Positions 42,371 to 49,178 of a stretch of DNA of 49,178 bases are shown here, in pieces (position 1 is the first letter of the stretch; each line of letters opens with the position of its first letter). Source of the stretch: Alphaproteobacteria bacterium (GTDB lineage: Bacteria; Pseudomonadota; Alphaproteobacteria; Rickettsiales; SXRF01); assembly GCA_020054105.1 (NCBI GenBank), contig JAGVLW010000031.1:1-49178 (forward strand). The letters run 5' to 3'. Made by a program: the position numbers and the translations under genes. A model generated the notes under the pieces. The model saw only the letters and a program-made list of their open reading frames with translations, searched no databases and had not been told where the DNA came from.

Positions 42371-44454
42371 CGCCCGGTCAATTTATCCCAGAAAGACGGC
42401 CCCAGCTCGACATCCTTGCGACGCTCTAGCCGCCGTTCTTCCTCGGCGGAAAGCGGAACCCCGGCCGAGTCGTTTTCCCACGGCAACGCCGAGCGCACCG
42501 CGCTCGTCGGCAGCGACCGGGCGGGCGTATTGGCCAGCGCCGGAATCATGAAATCGTGCCAGATGCGCGCCGGCAGCGTGCCGCCGGTCACTTTATTCAT
42601 GGCGCTGTTATCGTCGTTGCCCACCCACACGCCGGTGGTCAAGGCGGGCGTATAGCCCATGAACCAGGCGTCGCGGTAATCCGAGGTCGTGCCGGTTTTT
42701 CCCGCTGCCGGCCGGCCGATCGTCGCGGCCCTGCCGGTGCCTTCATTGATGACGTTCATCAGCATGTCGTTCATCATGCCGACGATGTTTCCGGCGAGCA
42801 CGCCGCCGCCGGCGGACGTCCGGCGCTCGTAAATCAAATCGCCGCGCGTGGTTTCGATGCGCACGATGCCGTACGGGTTGACCATCGCGCCGTTTGCCGA
42901 CAGATGCGCATAGGCGGTAGTCATCTCGAGCAAATTCACTTCGGTGGAGCCCAGCGCGATGCTCGGCAGCGGCTCGAGCTCGGAGCCGATGCCCAGGCGC
43001 CTTGCGACATTGATGACATTATCAAGCCCCGCCACCTGCGCTACCTGCACGGCGACCGTATTGATCGAATGGGTCACCGCTTCGCGCAGCGTGACCGTGC
43101 CCAGATAGCGGCCGGTGTAATTTCTCGGATGCCAGATGCCGCCGACGATGGGAATGCCCACCGGCTCGTCTTCCACCAGCGTGTCGGGCGCCAGGCCGCT
43201 TTCCAGCCCTGCCAGGTAGACGAATATTTTGAACGACGAGCCCGGCTGGCGCTGCGCCTGGGTGGCGCGGTTATATTGGCTGGCGGCGTAGGAGCGCCCG
43301 CCGATGAGCACGCGCACCGCCCCGTTGGGCGTCATGGCGACCAGCGCCGCCTGCTGCGCCTTATATTTTTCGCTTTCCGCATCCATAATCTCGGCGATCG
43401 CTTTTTCCCCGATCAATTGCAAGTCGGGATCGATGGTGGCGATCACCACCAGATCGTCTTGCACGTTGCCGATATAGTCCGGCAGCTGGTCGGCGATCCA
43501 GTCAGCGAAATACATGGCGCTTTGGGTGTTGCGCTTGCGGCTGCCCATCGCCTGCGCCAGATCCTCGCGCGCCCGCTGCGCCTGCTGCGGCGTCAGATAT
43601 TCGGCGTCGAGCATGTTGACGAGCACCTGGTCGGCGCGCTTGCGGGAAAGCGCCGGGTTGCTGGTCGGCGCGAAGCGCGACGGCGCTTTGAGCAATCCGG
43701 CGATGATGGCCGATTCGCTAAGGGTCATTTCGCGCGCCGATTTGTCGAAATAACGCCGCGACGCCGCGTCGACGCCGTAATTCCCGGCGCCGAGATAGAC
43801 GCGGTTTAAGTAGATGCTCATGATGTCCTGCTTGGAGAAGCGCCGCTCGAGCTTGAGGGCGAGCATCATCTCGCGCAGCTTGCGGGTGAACGAACGCTCT
43901 GGCGTCAAAAACACGTTCTTGGCGACCTGCTGGGTGATGGTGCTGCCGCCCTGGACCACCTTGCCGGCGCGGACATTGGCGACCATGGCGCGCAGCAGCC
44001 CGAACGGGTCGATGCCGAAATGGTCGAAGAAATTGCGGTCTTCGGTGGCCATCACCGCGTCGATGAGCGAAGCCGGCAGCTCGTCGAACCCGACATAATC
44101 GCCGTAAATATCGCCGAACGAGCCGACGATCTGGCCGTTCTCGGCCTTGACCAGAATGCTGGGCGCTTTGGTGAATGTGTTGAGGTCGTCGATGTCGGGC
44201 AGGGTGAGGTAAATCAGCGCGCCTATCAACGCACCGACCGCCGTCACCCGCACCAGCGCCTTGCGCAAGAATTGCCTAAATGCGCTGCGCCGGCGCGGGC
44301 GCTTGCTGCGTTTCGACGAGGTTGCGGCTTGCCGCTGGCTGCCGCCTTTGGATTCCAGCGGCGGCGGTTTGCGCCCGGCATAGTGCGGGTATTTGCCGCT
44401 TTTTTTCTTGCGCTTTTTAGGCAGCAGCCGGCGCAATAATTTAATTAGTCTCAT
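42367..44454 (-). CDS. Penicillin-binding protein 1A family (bifunctional glycosyltransferase/transpeptidase)
   Basis: A class A PBP of 695 residues that polymerises and crosslinks peptidoglycan. A Lys/Arg-rich cytoplasmic tail (1-65) precedes a membrane segment (about 68-85). The GT51 domain has the catalytic Glu138 in ATEDRNFFDHFG and QGGSTITQQVAKN. The transpeptidase has SxxK at Ser406-Lys409 (PGSSFK), SxN at 463-465 (SIN) and KTG at 586-588. Similar to the short PBP1A/PBP2D-like group; no OB or UB2H extras are apparent. Its start overlaps the DUF6898 gene by 14 bases. Confidence 0.94.
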   Translation of the reverse strand: MRLIKLLRRLLPKKRKKKSGKYPHYAGRKPPPLESKGGSQRQAATSSKRSKRPRRRSAFRQFLRKALVRVTAVGALIGALIYLTLPDIDDLNTFTKAPSILVKAENGQIVGSFGDIYGDYVGFDELPASLIDAVMATEDRNFFDHFGIDPFGLLRAMVANVRAGKVVQGGSTITQQVAKNVFLTPERSFTRKLREMMLALKLERRFSKQDIMSIYLNRVYLGAGNYGVDAASRRYFDKSAREMTLSESAIIAGLLKAPSRFAPTSNPALSRKRADQVLVNMLDAEYLTPQQAQRAREDLAQAMGSRKRNTQSAMYFADWIADQLPDYIGNVQDDLVVIATIDPDLQLIGEKAIAEIMDAESEKYKAQQAALVAMTPNGAVRVLIGGRSYAASQYNRATQAQRQPGSSFKIFVYLAGLESGLAPDTLVEDEPVGIPIVGGIWHPRNYTGRYLGTVTLREAVTHSINTVAVQVAQVAGLDNVINVARRLGIGSELEPLPSIALGSTEVNLLEMTTAYAHLSANGAMVNPYGIVRIETTRGDLIYERRTSAGGGVLAGNIVGMMNDMLMNVINEGTGRAATIGRPAAGKTGTTSDYRDAWFMGYTPALTTGVWVGNDDNSAMNKVTGGTLPARIWHDFMIPALANTPARSLPTSAVRSALPWENDSAGVPLSAEEERRLERRKDVELGPSFWDKLTGR

Positions 44455-44638
44455 CGCTATTCTTCTTAATGACGTATTTTAGTTTTCGCACGGCGGCTTG
44501 CGCCAATTGCCGCTGCGACAGTTTGAGGTCGCCGACGATGGAGATCTCCATCAGCGTTTTCGGGTCCAGCGCCGTGACTTTGACCGATTGCCCGATGACG
44601 TGAAATTCTATCAGAAATCGCTCCCCATCGCCACGCAT
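44441..44638 (-). CDS. DUF6898 family small protein, 65 aa
   Basis: This short protein reads EFHVIGQSVKVTALDPKTLME then SIVGDLKLSQRQLAQAAVRKLKYVIKK. That is the layout I associate with the alphaproteobacterial DUF6898 family (small proteins with a VG.SVKV.A.D motif). The ATG at 44638 overlaps the stop of the CorC-like gene by one base; a GTG at 44641 is an alternative. It overlaps the PBP gene by 14 bases, so all three are translationally linked. No function is known. Confidence 0.7.
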   Translation of the reverse strand: MRGDGERFLIEFHVIGQSVKVTALDPKTLMEISIVGDLKLSQRQLAQAAVRKLKYVIKKNSDETN

Positions 44639-45942
44639 CACGCCTCGATATCTTCGGGTGGCGGGACATTGTCGAGTTTTTCGATGCGCAGGCGTGTGAT
44701 GTGGGTAGCGTCGGTTTCGAGCACAATGAAGCGGTAGCCGAACAGCTCGAAACGCTGGCCGATGGTCGGGATGGCCTGTATCTCATGAATGAGCAGCCCG
44801 CCGACCGTCGAGGCATGGTCGTCGGGCAGGTTCCAGTCGAGATGGCGGTTGATGTCGCGCAGCGTCATGCCGCCATTGACGCTATAGGCGTTGTCGCCGA
44901 TTTTCACGATGTCAACGGTGGCCTCGTCATGCTCGTCGTCGATATTGCCGACGATCTCCTCGATGATGTCCTCGAGCGTGACGATGCCCTGCCAGGCGCC
45001 GTACTCGTCGACGACGAAGGCGAAATGCTGGCGCTTGCTGCGAAACGCCAGGAGCTGCGCGCGCAGCGACGTCGTTTCCGGGATGAACCACGGCTTGTTG
45101 CAGATCGCCATGACGGTTGCGTTATCGATGAGCCCGTCATGTTCCCCCATCGCCTTGATGAGGTTCTTGGCGTGCAGCACGCCGATGATGTTGTCGGGGT
45201 CGCCGCGCCATAGCGGAATGCGGCTATGCATCGTCGACACCGCCTGCTTGATGAGCTCTCCGGCGGGCAGGTCGGCATCGATCGTCTCGACGTTCTTCCG
45301 ATGCACCATGACCGCCTCGACCTCGATGTCGTTGAGGTCCAAAATGCTGCCAAGCATGTCGCGGTCTTGCTTGATCATCTGGCCTTCGCGGTGATGCAGC
45401 TCGATGGTGCCGCGAATCACGTCGGTGCCGGAAATCAGCGTATGGGTCTTGCTGATATCGACGCGAAACAGCTTGAGGATCAGCCGGATGAAAACCTGGA
45501 TGCAATGGGTGATCGGATAGAGCAGTTTGACCAGAAAACTCAGCGCCGGCGCCAGCGCCAGCGACACGCGCTCGGAATTCTGTATCGCGTAGGTTTTCGG
45601 GAGCACCTCGCTGAAGATGACCACCATCAGCGTCATCACGATGGTCACGATCACCAGCCCGCTTTCGCTGCCGAACAGCGTGATCGACAGGCTGGTGGCG
45701 ATGGCGGAAGCGGCGATATTGACCAGGTTGTTGCCCAGCAGCACGGTGCCGATCATCGATTCCTTGTTGCGGCGCAGGCGGCTGACGATCTGCGCGCGCT
45801 TGTTGCCGTCCATCACCAGCTGGTAGATGCGCGCGCGAGAGATGGCGGTCAGCGCCGTCTCCGCCGCCGAGAAAAATGCCGAGATCAGCAAAAACAGCAG
45901 GATGGTCAGGCAATAAAACAGTATTTCTTTTTCGATGGTCAT
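44638..45942 (-). CDS. CorC/HlyC-family transporter (CNNM domain, CBS pair, transporter-associated domain)
   Basis: A 434-residue inner-membrane protein. The N-terminal CNNM/DUF21 domain (about 1-190) has three or four membrane segments and the motifs FSAAETALTAISRARIY, LGNNLVNIAASAIAT and FSEVLPKTYAIQN. A CBS pair follows (205-330, with FVVDEYGAWQGIVTLEDIIEEIVGNI), and a C-terminal transporter-associated domain (345-425). Members are linked to Mg2+/Co2+ transport; the old hemolysin name is not a function. Its position between aroB and xerD genes is a common alphaproteobacterial arrangement. The start overlaps the GNAT gene by four bases. Confidence 0.92.
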   Translation of the reverse strand: MTIEKEILFYCLTILLFLLISAFFSAAETALTAISRARIYQLVMDGNKRAQIVSRLRRNKESMIGTVLLGNNLVNIAASAIATSLSITLFGSESGLVIVTIVMTLMVVIFSEVLPKTYAIQNSERVSLALAPALSFLVKLLYPITHCIQVFIRLILKLFRVDISKTHTLISGTDVIRGTIELHHREGQMIKQDRDMLGSILDLNDIEVEAVMVHRKNVETIDADLPAGELIKQAVSTMHSRIPLWRGDPDNIIGVLHAKNLIKAMGEHDGLIDNATVMAICNKPWFIPETTSLRAQLLAFRSKRQHFAFVVDEYGAWQGIVTLEDIIEEIVGNIDDEHDEATVDIVKIGDNAYSVNGGMTLRDINRHLDWNLPDDHASTVGGLLIHEIQAIPTIGQRFELFGYRFIVLETDATHITRLRIEKLDNVPPPEDIEA

Positions 45943-46451
45943 AGGCTTCGTTTCATTACAAAATCATCCATGATGTAGCCGTTACCGATGTCGGTGACGA
46001 TCAGCCGGTCGATGCTAAAACCGTGGCGGAAATAAAAATTGATGGCGTCGATATTCTTGCGGTTGACATGCAGGGAAAGCGTCTTGGGCGCGTGGATGTG
46101 CAGGAGATGCTCCATCAATGTTTTGCCAAGCCCCATGCGCGCCTTGTCCTGGTCGATATAGAATTTATGGAGAAACCAGCCTTCGGCGTTTTTGTTTTCG
46201 ATGCCGGCGAAACCGGCCAGCGTATCGTCATGGAACAGCAGGTGGAAACGCTGCCCGCTTGCGAGCTGTTTACGCAAAGCATCCGGTGCATACATCAGCT
46301 CCAGCATGTAGTCGATCTGAGCGTCGCTGATGATGGCGCGGTAATGGCGCCGCCAGATGCGCGCCGCCAATTCGCCGACAGCGGGAATATCTTCGTCGCG
46401 CATGTCGCGTATGGCGATAGGGTCGGATTTGGAAAGGTTCAGGCTATGCAT
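45939..46451 (-). CDS. GNAT family N-acetyltransferase
   Basis: A 170-residue acetyl-CoA-dependent acetyltransferase. The fold is seen as IAIRDMRDEDIPAVGELAARIW (motif C/D), the beta strand LAGFAGIE, the acetyl-CoA-binding segment FYIDQDKARMGLGKTLMEHL (its GLG in place of GxGxG), and SLHVNRKNIDAINFYFRHGF with the usual N..A..FY pattern. The substrate is unknown. It overlaps the CorC-like gene by four bases and begins 15 bases after aroB. Confidence 0.9.
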   Translation of the reverse strand: MHSLNLSKSDPIAIRDMRDEDIPAVGELAARIWRRHYRAIISDAQIDYMLELMYAPDALRKQLASGQRFHLLFHDDTLAGFAGIENKNAEGWFLHKFYIDQDKARMGLGKTLMEHLLHIHAPKTLSLHVNRKNIDAINFYFRHGFSIDRLIVTDIGNGYIMDDFVMKRSL

Positions 46452-46466
46452 AAAGGGCAGGCCATA

Positions 46467-47576
46467 CTACACGCTGGCAAGGGCGGCGGCAAGCACCTCT
46501 CTAATCACTGATTTATCGACATTATTTGCCACAAATCCCTGGCCGATGCCGCGCGTTAAAATGAAGGTGAGGGCACCGCCTTTGGTTTTTTTATCGTGGC
46601 TGAAATGCGTCATCAGCGAATCGGCAGTGCACTTTGCGAGCGTGCCCAGCGGCGCGGCATGCAGCCCGACCGCCTGGTAATGCGCGCGCAGCCGTTCGAG
46701 ATCCGCCTTCGGGCACAGCCCCATCGCCACCGACGTCTCGAACGCCAGCATCATGCCGATGGCAACCGCTTCGCCATGCAACAGCGCGTCGCCAAAGCCG
46801 GTTTCGGCTTCCAGCGCATGGCCGAACGTATGGCCGAAATTGAGCAGCGCGCGCGGGCCGTGCTCTTTTTCGTCGCGGCTGACGATGGCGGATTTGGCAA
46901 TGCAGCTCGTGGCGATGGCTTGTTGCAAAAGCCCATTATCGCCGCCCAGCATCGCCTGGGCGTGCTCCTCCAGCCAGGCGAAAAACGCCGCGTCGTTGAT
47001 GAGCGCGTATTTAAGCATCTCGGCATAGCCGCACAGCCACTGGCGTTTTGGCAGAGTTGCCAGCGTCGCGGTATCGGCGATCACGAGTTTAGGCTGATGG
47101 AAGCTGCCGATCAGGTTTTTGCCGTATTTGGAATTGATGCCGGTTTTGCCGCCCACCGAGCTGTCCACCTGCGCCAGCAGCGTCGTCGGAATCTGGATGT
47201 AATCGACGCCGCGCAGCAGCACGCTCGCCGCAAAGCCTGCCAAGTCGCCGACCACGCCGCCGCCGAGCGCCACCAGCACAGTGCCGCGGTCGGGTTTTTG
47301 CTCCAGCAGGCTTTCCGCCAGCGTGCTGAAGCCGCCAAGGCTTTTGCTGGCTTCGCCGGACGCGACGATGACGCAGCGATAGCGGATTTTATGCTCGTCC
47401 AGACTGCCGGTCAGGCGGTGCAAATAAAAACGCGCTACCTGCTCGTCGCTGACGACGATGATGTTTTTGCCGGCGACTTGCTCGCCGATATGTTTCCCGG
47501 CCTGCGCGAGCAGATGCTCGCCGATGAGGATATCGTAACTGCGTTCGCCCAGCGCGACTTGCACCCGCTCAACCAT
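46467..47576 (-). CDS. aroB: 3-dehydroquinate synthase
   Basis: AroB converts DAHP to 3-dehydroquinate, the second step of the shikimate pathway, using NAD and a divalent metal. The 369 residues carry the NAD-site GGGVVGDLAGFAAS, DSSVGGKTGIN and the metal-ligand regions around ENIK-equivalent GYAEMLKYALI and NFGHTFGHALE plus HGEAVAIGM. The length is normal. The ATG overlaps the aroK stop region by eight bases, so aroK and aroB are co-transcribed. Confidence 0.95.
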   Translation of the reverse strand: MVERVQVALGERSYDILIGEHLLAQAGKHIGEQVAGKNIIVVSDEQVARFYLHRLTGSLDEHKIRYRCVIVASGEASKSLGGFSTLAESLLEQKPDRGTVLVALGGGVVGDLAGFAASVLLRGVDYIQIPTTLLAQVDSSVGGKTGINSKYGKNLIGSFHQPKLVIADTATLATLPKRQWLCGYAEMLKYALINDAAFFAWLEEHAQAMLGGDNGLLQQAIATSCIAKSAIVSRDEKEHGPRALLNFGHTFGHALEAETGFGDALLHGEAVAIGMMLAFETSVAMGLCPKADLERLRAHYQAVGLHAAPLGTLAKCTADSLMTHFSHDKKTKGGALTFILTRGIGQGFVANNVDKSVIREVLAAALASV

Positions 47577-48123
47577 GATCCACCTTCTGCGCCAGCGCGC
47601 TTACGATACGCTCGACGACGGTTTCATGCAGCCCGGCATTGCTGTCGATGACGATGTCGGCGCCGGCGTAAAGCGGGTAGCGGTCGTCGATCAGCTTGCT
47701 TAGAATCGCCGATTTATCGCCGCTTTTGAGCAGCGGCCTGGTATCGCGCCGCGAGACGCGTTCGAGCAGCACTTCCAGGTCGGCCTTGAGCCAGACCGAA
47801 ATGGCTTTCTCCCGAATGGTGTCGCGGATGGTGGGATTGACGAAAGCGCCGCCGCCGGTAGCCAGTACGCACGGCCCGCCTGCCAAGAGCCGCAGCAGCA
47901 CGCGCTGCTCGAGGTCGCGGAAAATCGCCTCGCCATACATCTCGAAAATATCGGAGATGCTGCAGCCGGCCGCCTCGACGATCTCCTGGTCGGAATCGAT
48001 AAAACTTATGCCAAGCGCGCCCGCCAGCCTGCGGCCGATGGTCGATTTGCCGGCGCCCATGAGGCCCACCAGCACGATGGGCTTGGTCGGCGCGGGCGAT
48101 GTGTCGGTTGCGTTACTGGCCAT
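47569..48123 (-). CDS. aroK: Shikimate kinase
   Basis: AroK phosphorylates shikimate at O3 with ATP. The P-loop GLMGAGKST is at residues 20-28, the Mg/shikimate aspartates in DSD at 43-45, and the shikimate-binding GGG in ATGGGAFV. The lid segment with RDTRPLL is present. A short N-terminal extension (about 13 residues) precedes the P-loop strand. The gene heads the minus-strand unit aroK-aroB-GNAT-CorC-DUF6898-PBP and is divergent from the xerD side across a long palindromic element. Confidence 0.95.
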   Translation of the reverse strand: MASNATDTSPAPTKPIVLVGLMGAGKSTIGRRLAGALGISFIDSDQEIVEAAGCSISDIFEMYGEAIFRDLEQRVLLRLLAGGPCVLATGGGAFVNPTIRDTIREKAISVWLKADLEVLLERVSRRDTRPLLKSGDKSAILSKLIDDRYPLYAGADIVIDSNAGLHETVVERIVSALAQKVDHG

Positions 48124-48139
48124 TTTATTTATATTCTGC

Positions 48140-48324
48140 TATACTCTTCGCATTTCAAGAATTGGGTGCGTTATCCTTCGGTCTCGCCGTGCTCACGTAC
48201 TCTACAAAATCCGCAAGCGGGATTTTGTATTGTATAAAGCCAAATCCCACATGTGGATTTGGCATGTACGCTGCGCGCGGCTCGCCTCGGCTGCCTACCC
48301 AATTCTTGAACTGCTTTGAGTATA
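48140..48324. repeat. Long palindromic element with two nested hairpins between aroK and the xerD side
   Basis: Outer arms 48140-48200 and 48266-48324 begin TATACTC and end GAGTATA. They pair over most of their length (for example AAGAATTGGGT with ACCCAATTCTT) and converge on GTAC on each side. Between them sit two related hairpins: CAAAATCC...GGGATTTTG (48205-48227) and GCCAAATCC...GGATTTGGC (48239-48263), the second with a perfect nine-base stem. It occupies most of the divergent gap, so promoters must lie inside or at its edges. Confidence 0.75.
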
Positions 48325-48360
48325 AAGAGCATTGCCATAAACTAATCGAAACAGCAAATA

Positions 48361-48522
48361 ATGCAACCTATGCAGCTTTCTTCACGGTTGGGTATTTTTT
48401 TAATCACGCTGGCAGGGGTAATTGTCGGCGCTTGCCTCGTGCTGATGACCGTCGACGTGCCGCCGCCGCAAACCCCCATCGAGACGCCGCTAGATGCCAA
48501 AATTTTCCTCCAGGAAAAGTAA
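48361..48522 (+). CDS. Small single-span membrane protein, 53 aa
   Basis: The translation begins MQPMQLSSRLGIFLITLAGV and ends in AKIFLQEK. One membrane segment (about residues 10-29) is followed by a short Pro-rich periplasmic stretch (VDVPPPQTPIETPLD). The last 29 bases overlap the xerD start, implying coupling. A second ATG four codons in (48370) could be the true start. The family is unknown to me. Confidence 0.6.
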   Translation: MQPMQLSSRLGIFLITLAGVIVGACLVLMTVDVPPPQTPIETPLDAKIFLQEK

Positions 48523-49178
48523 TTCGCGCGGCGAAGAGCTCGTCGAGCAATTTTTGGAGATGATGGCCGCCGAGCGCGGCGCGTCCGCCAACACGCTGGC
48601 GGCGTACCGGCGTGACCTGCACGATTTTTCGGCCTTCGCGTCCAAGAAAAGAGCCTCGCTGTTGACGGTTACGCGCGCGCAGATAGAAAAATTCCTCGCC
48701 TCTTTAAGCAAGGCGGACATGTCGCCGGCCACGCAGGCGCGCAAGCTTTCGGCCATCCGCCAGCTTTTCGTGTTTGCGTACGGCGAGAATCTGCGCAAGG
48801 ACAATCCGGCGGCAACGCTGGAGGCGCCCAAGATCGGCCGACGGCTGCCCAAGACGCTGACGCTTGCCGACATCATGGCCTTGATCGCCGCTGCCGCAAA
48901 CGATCCTTCGCCGCAAGGCGTGCGGCTACAGGCCATGCTCGAGCTTATGTACGGGGCAGGGCTGCGCGTCTCCGAGATGGTGTCGCTGAAGCTTTCGATG
49001 CTGCAGCTTAAAGCCGGCAGCAATACTGTCGAGACCGATTTTCTAATGGTCACCGGCAAGGGCAACAAGGAGCGGCTGGTGCCGGTGAATGCGAAAACCA
49101 GGCAGGCCCTGTCGCGCTATCTGGAGCTGCGGCAGGTGTTTTTGCCCGTGACCAAGAACGGCCAGTCAGGCGTTTCCG
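48494..49178 (+). CDS. xerD: Tyrosine recombinase XerD, N-terminal part (3' end outside window)
   Basis: XerD with XerC resolves chromosome dimers at dif. The visible 228 residues contain the SAM-like DNA-binding domain (EELVEQFLEMMAAERGASAN to about residue 95) and the first part of the catalytic domain with the first arginine in MYGAGLRVSEMVSLKL and a VTGKGNKERLVPV motif holding the catalytic lysine. The His-x-x-Arg and Tyr parts lie beyond the window. XerD rather than XerC is suggested by the aroK-aroB neighbourhood and sequence, but this is not certain from half a gene. The ATG at 48494 lies within the upstream small gene. Confidence 0.9.
   Translation, partial: MPKFSSRKSNSRGEELVEQFLEMMAAERGASANTLAAYRRDLHDFSAFASKKRASLLTVTRAQIEKFLASLSKADMSPATQARKLSAIRQLFVFAYGENLRKDNPAATLEAPKIGRRLPKTLTLADIMALIAAAANDPSPQGVRLQAMLELMYGAGLRVSEMVSLKLSMLQLKAGSNTVETDFLMVTGKGNKERLVPVNAKTRQALSRYLELRQVFLPVTKNGQSGVS

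Noticed and set aside
42556..43809. 417-codon open frame on the plus strand over the PBP gene
   Set aside because: It is antisense to the PBP catalytic domains; composition is His/Arg-rich as expected for a shadow frame in GC-rich DNA.

Overview
The window is a gene-dense stretch of bacterial chromosome, cut at both ends (fabF at the left edge, xerD at the right). The gene content points to an alphaproteobacterium. The markers are an NDUFA12-type complex I accessory protein, a DUF2155 protein next to mlaD, a DUF6898 protein, a fused CysNC, the fabF-mltG pair and the aroK-aroB-CorC/HlyC run beside xerD. A type IV pilus machine with both PilT and PilU is unusual for many alphaproteobacteria and suggests an early-branching or uncultured lineage (inference). 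I saw no rRNA, tRNA, IS element, prophage or CRISPR array. No gap between genes exceeds 300 bases.

Layout. 1-3.8 kb: end of fabF, mltG, then folD and a thioredoxin-reductase-like ferredoxin-NADP reductase on the other strand. 3.9-11.5 kb: a fatty-acid beta-oxidation set (thiolase, FadN-type dehydrogenase/hydratase, acyl-CoA dehydrogenase), interrupted by an unrecognised gene and a DUF475/TerC-like membrane protein. 12.1-19.7 kb: a tightly overlapping run of DUF433 antitoxin, PIN-like toxin, prepilin peptidase, cysD, cysNC and a 1184-residue multidomain flavo-iron-sulfur oxidoreductase. 19.8-31.8 kb: type IV pilus genes, namely pilB, pilC, a PilM/PilN-like fusion, PilO-like and PilP-position genes and an ABC ATPase facing pilU, pilT and a TPR protein. 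31.9-36.7 kb: pyrD, DUF2155, mlaD, a UbiA-family prenyltransferase, NDUFA12 and an unrecognised 422-residue protein. 36.9-41.3 kb: rpoD and dnaG. 41.4-49.2 kb: a YgjP-like metallohydrolase, a shortened LemA-like protein, a PBP1A-type penicillin-binding protein, DUF6898, a CorC/HlyC transporter, a GNAT acetyltransferase, aroB, aroK, a 53-residue membrane protein and xerD.

The most striking non-gene signal is a set of tandem arrays of different 7-base units. They resemble the short tandemly repeated heptamers known from cyanobacteria. There are nine loci: three intergenic ones built as two inverted arms, and six inside coding sequence. Five of these six lie in the single large oxidoreductase gene, all in frame. 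Two longer palindromic elements (about 146 and 185 bases) precede pyrD and sit between aroK and the xerD side. These elements, the PilM/PilN-like fusion, the mini-LemA and the sulfate-activation/giant-oxidoreductase run are the parts most worth following up.

The genome is compact. Many neighbours overlap by 1-17 bases, and several convergent pairs share or abut their stop codons.
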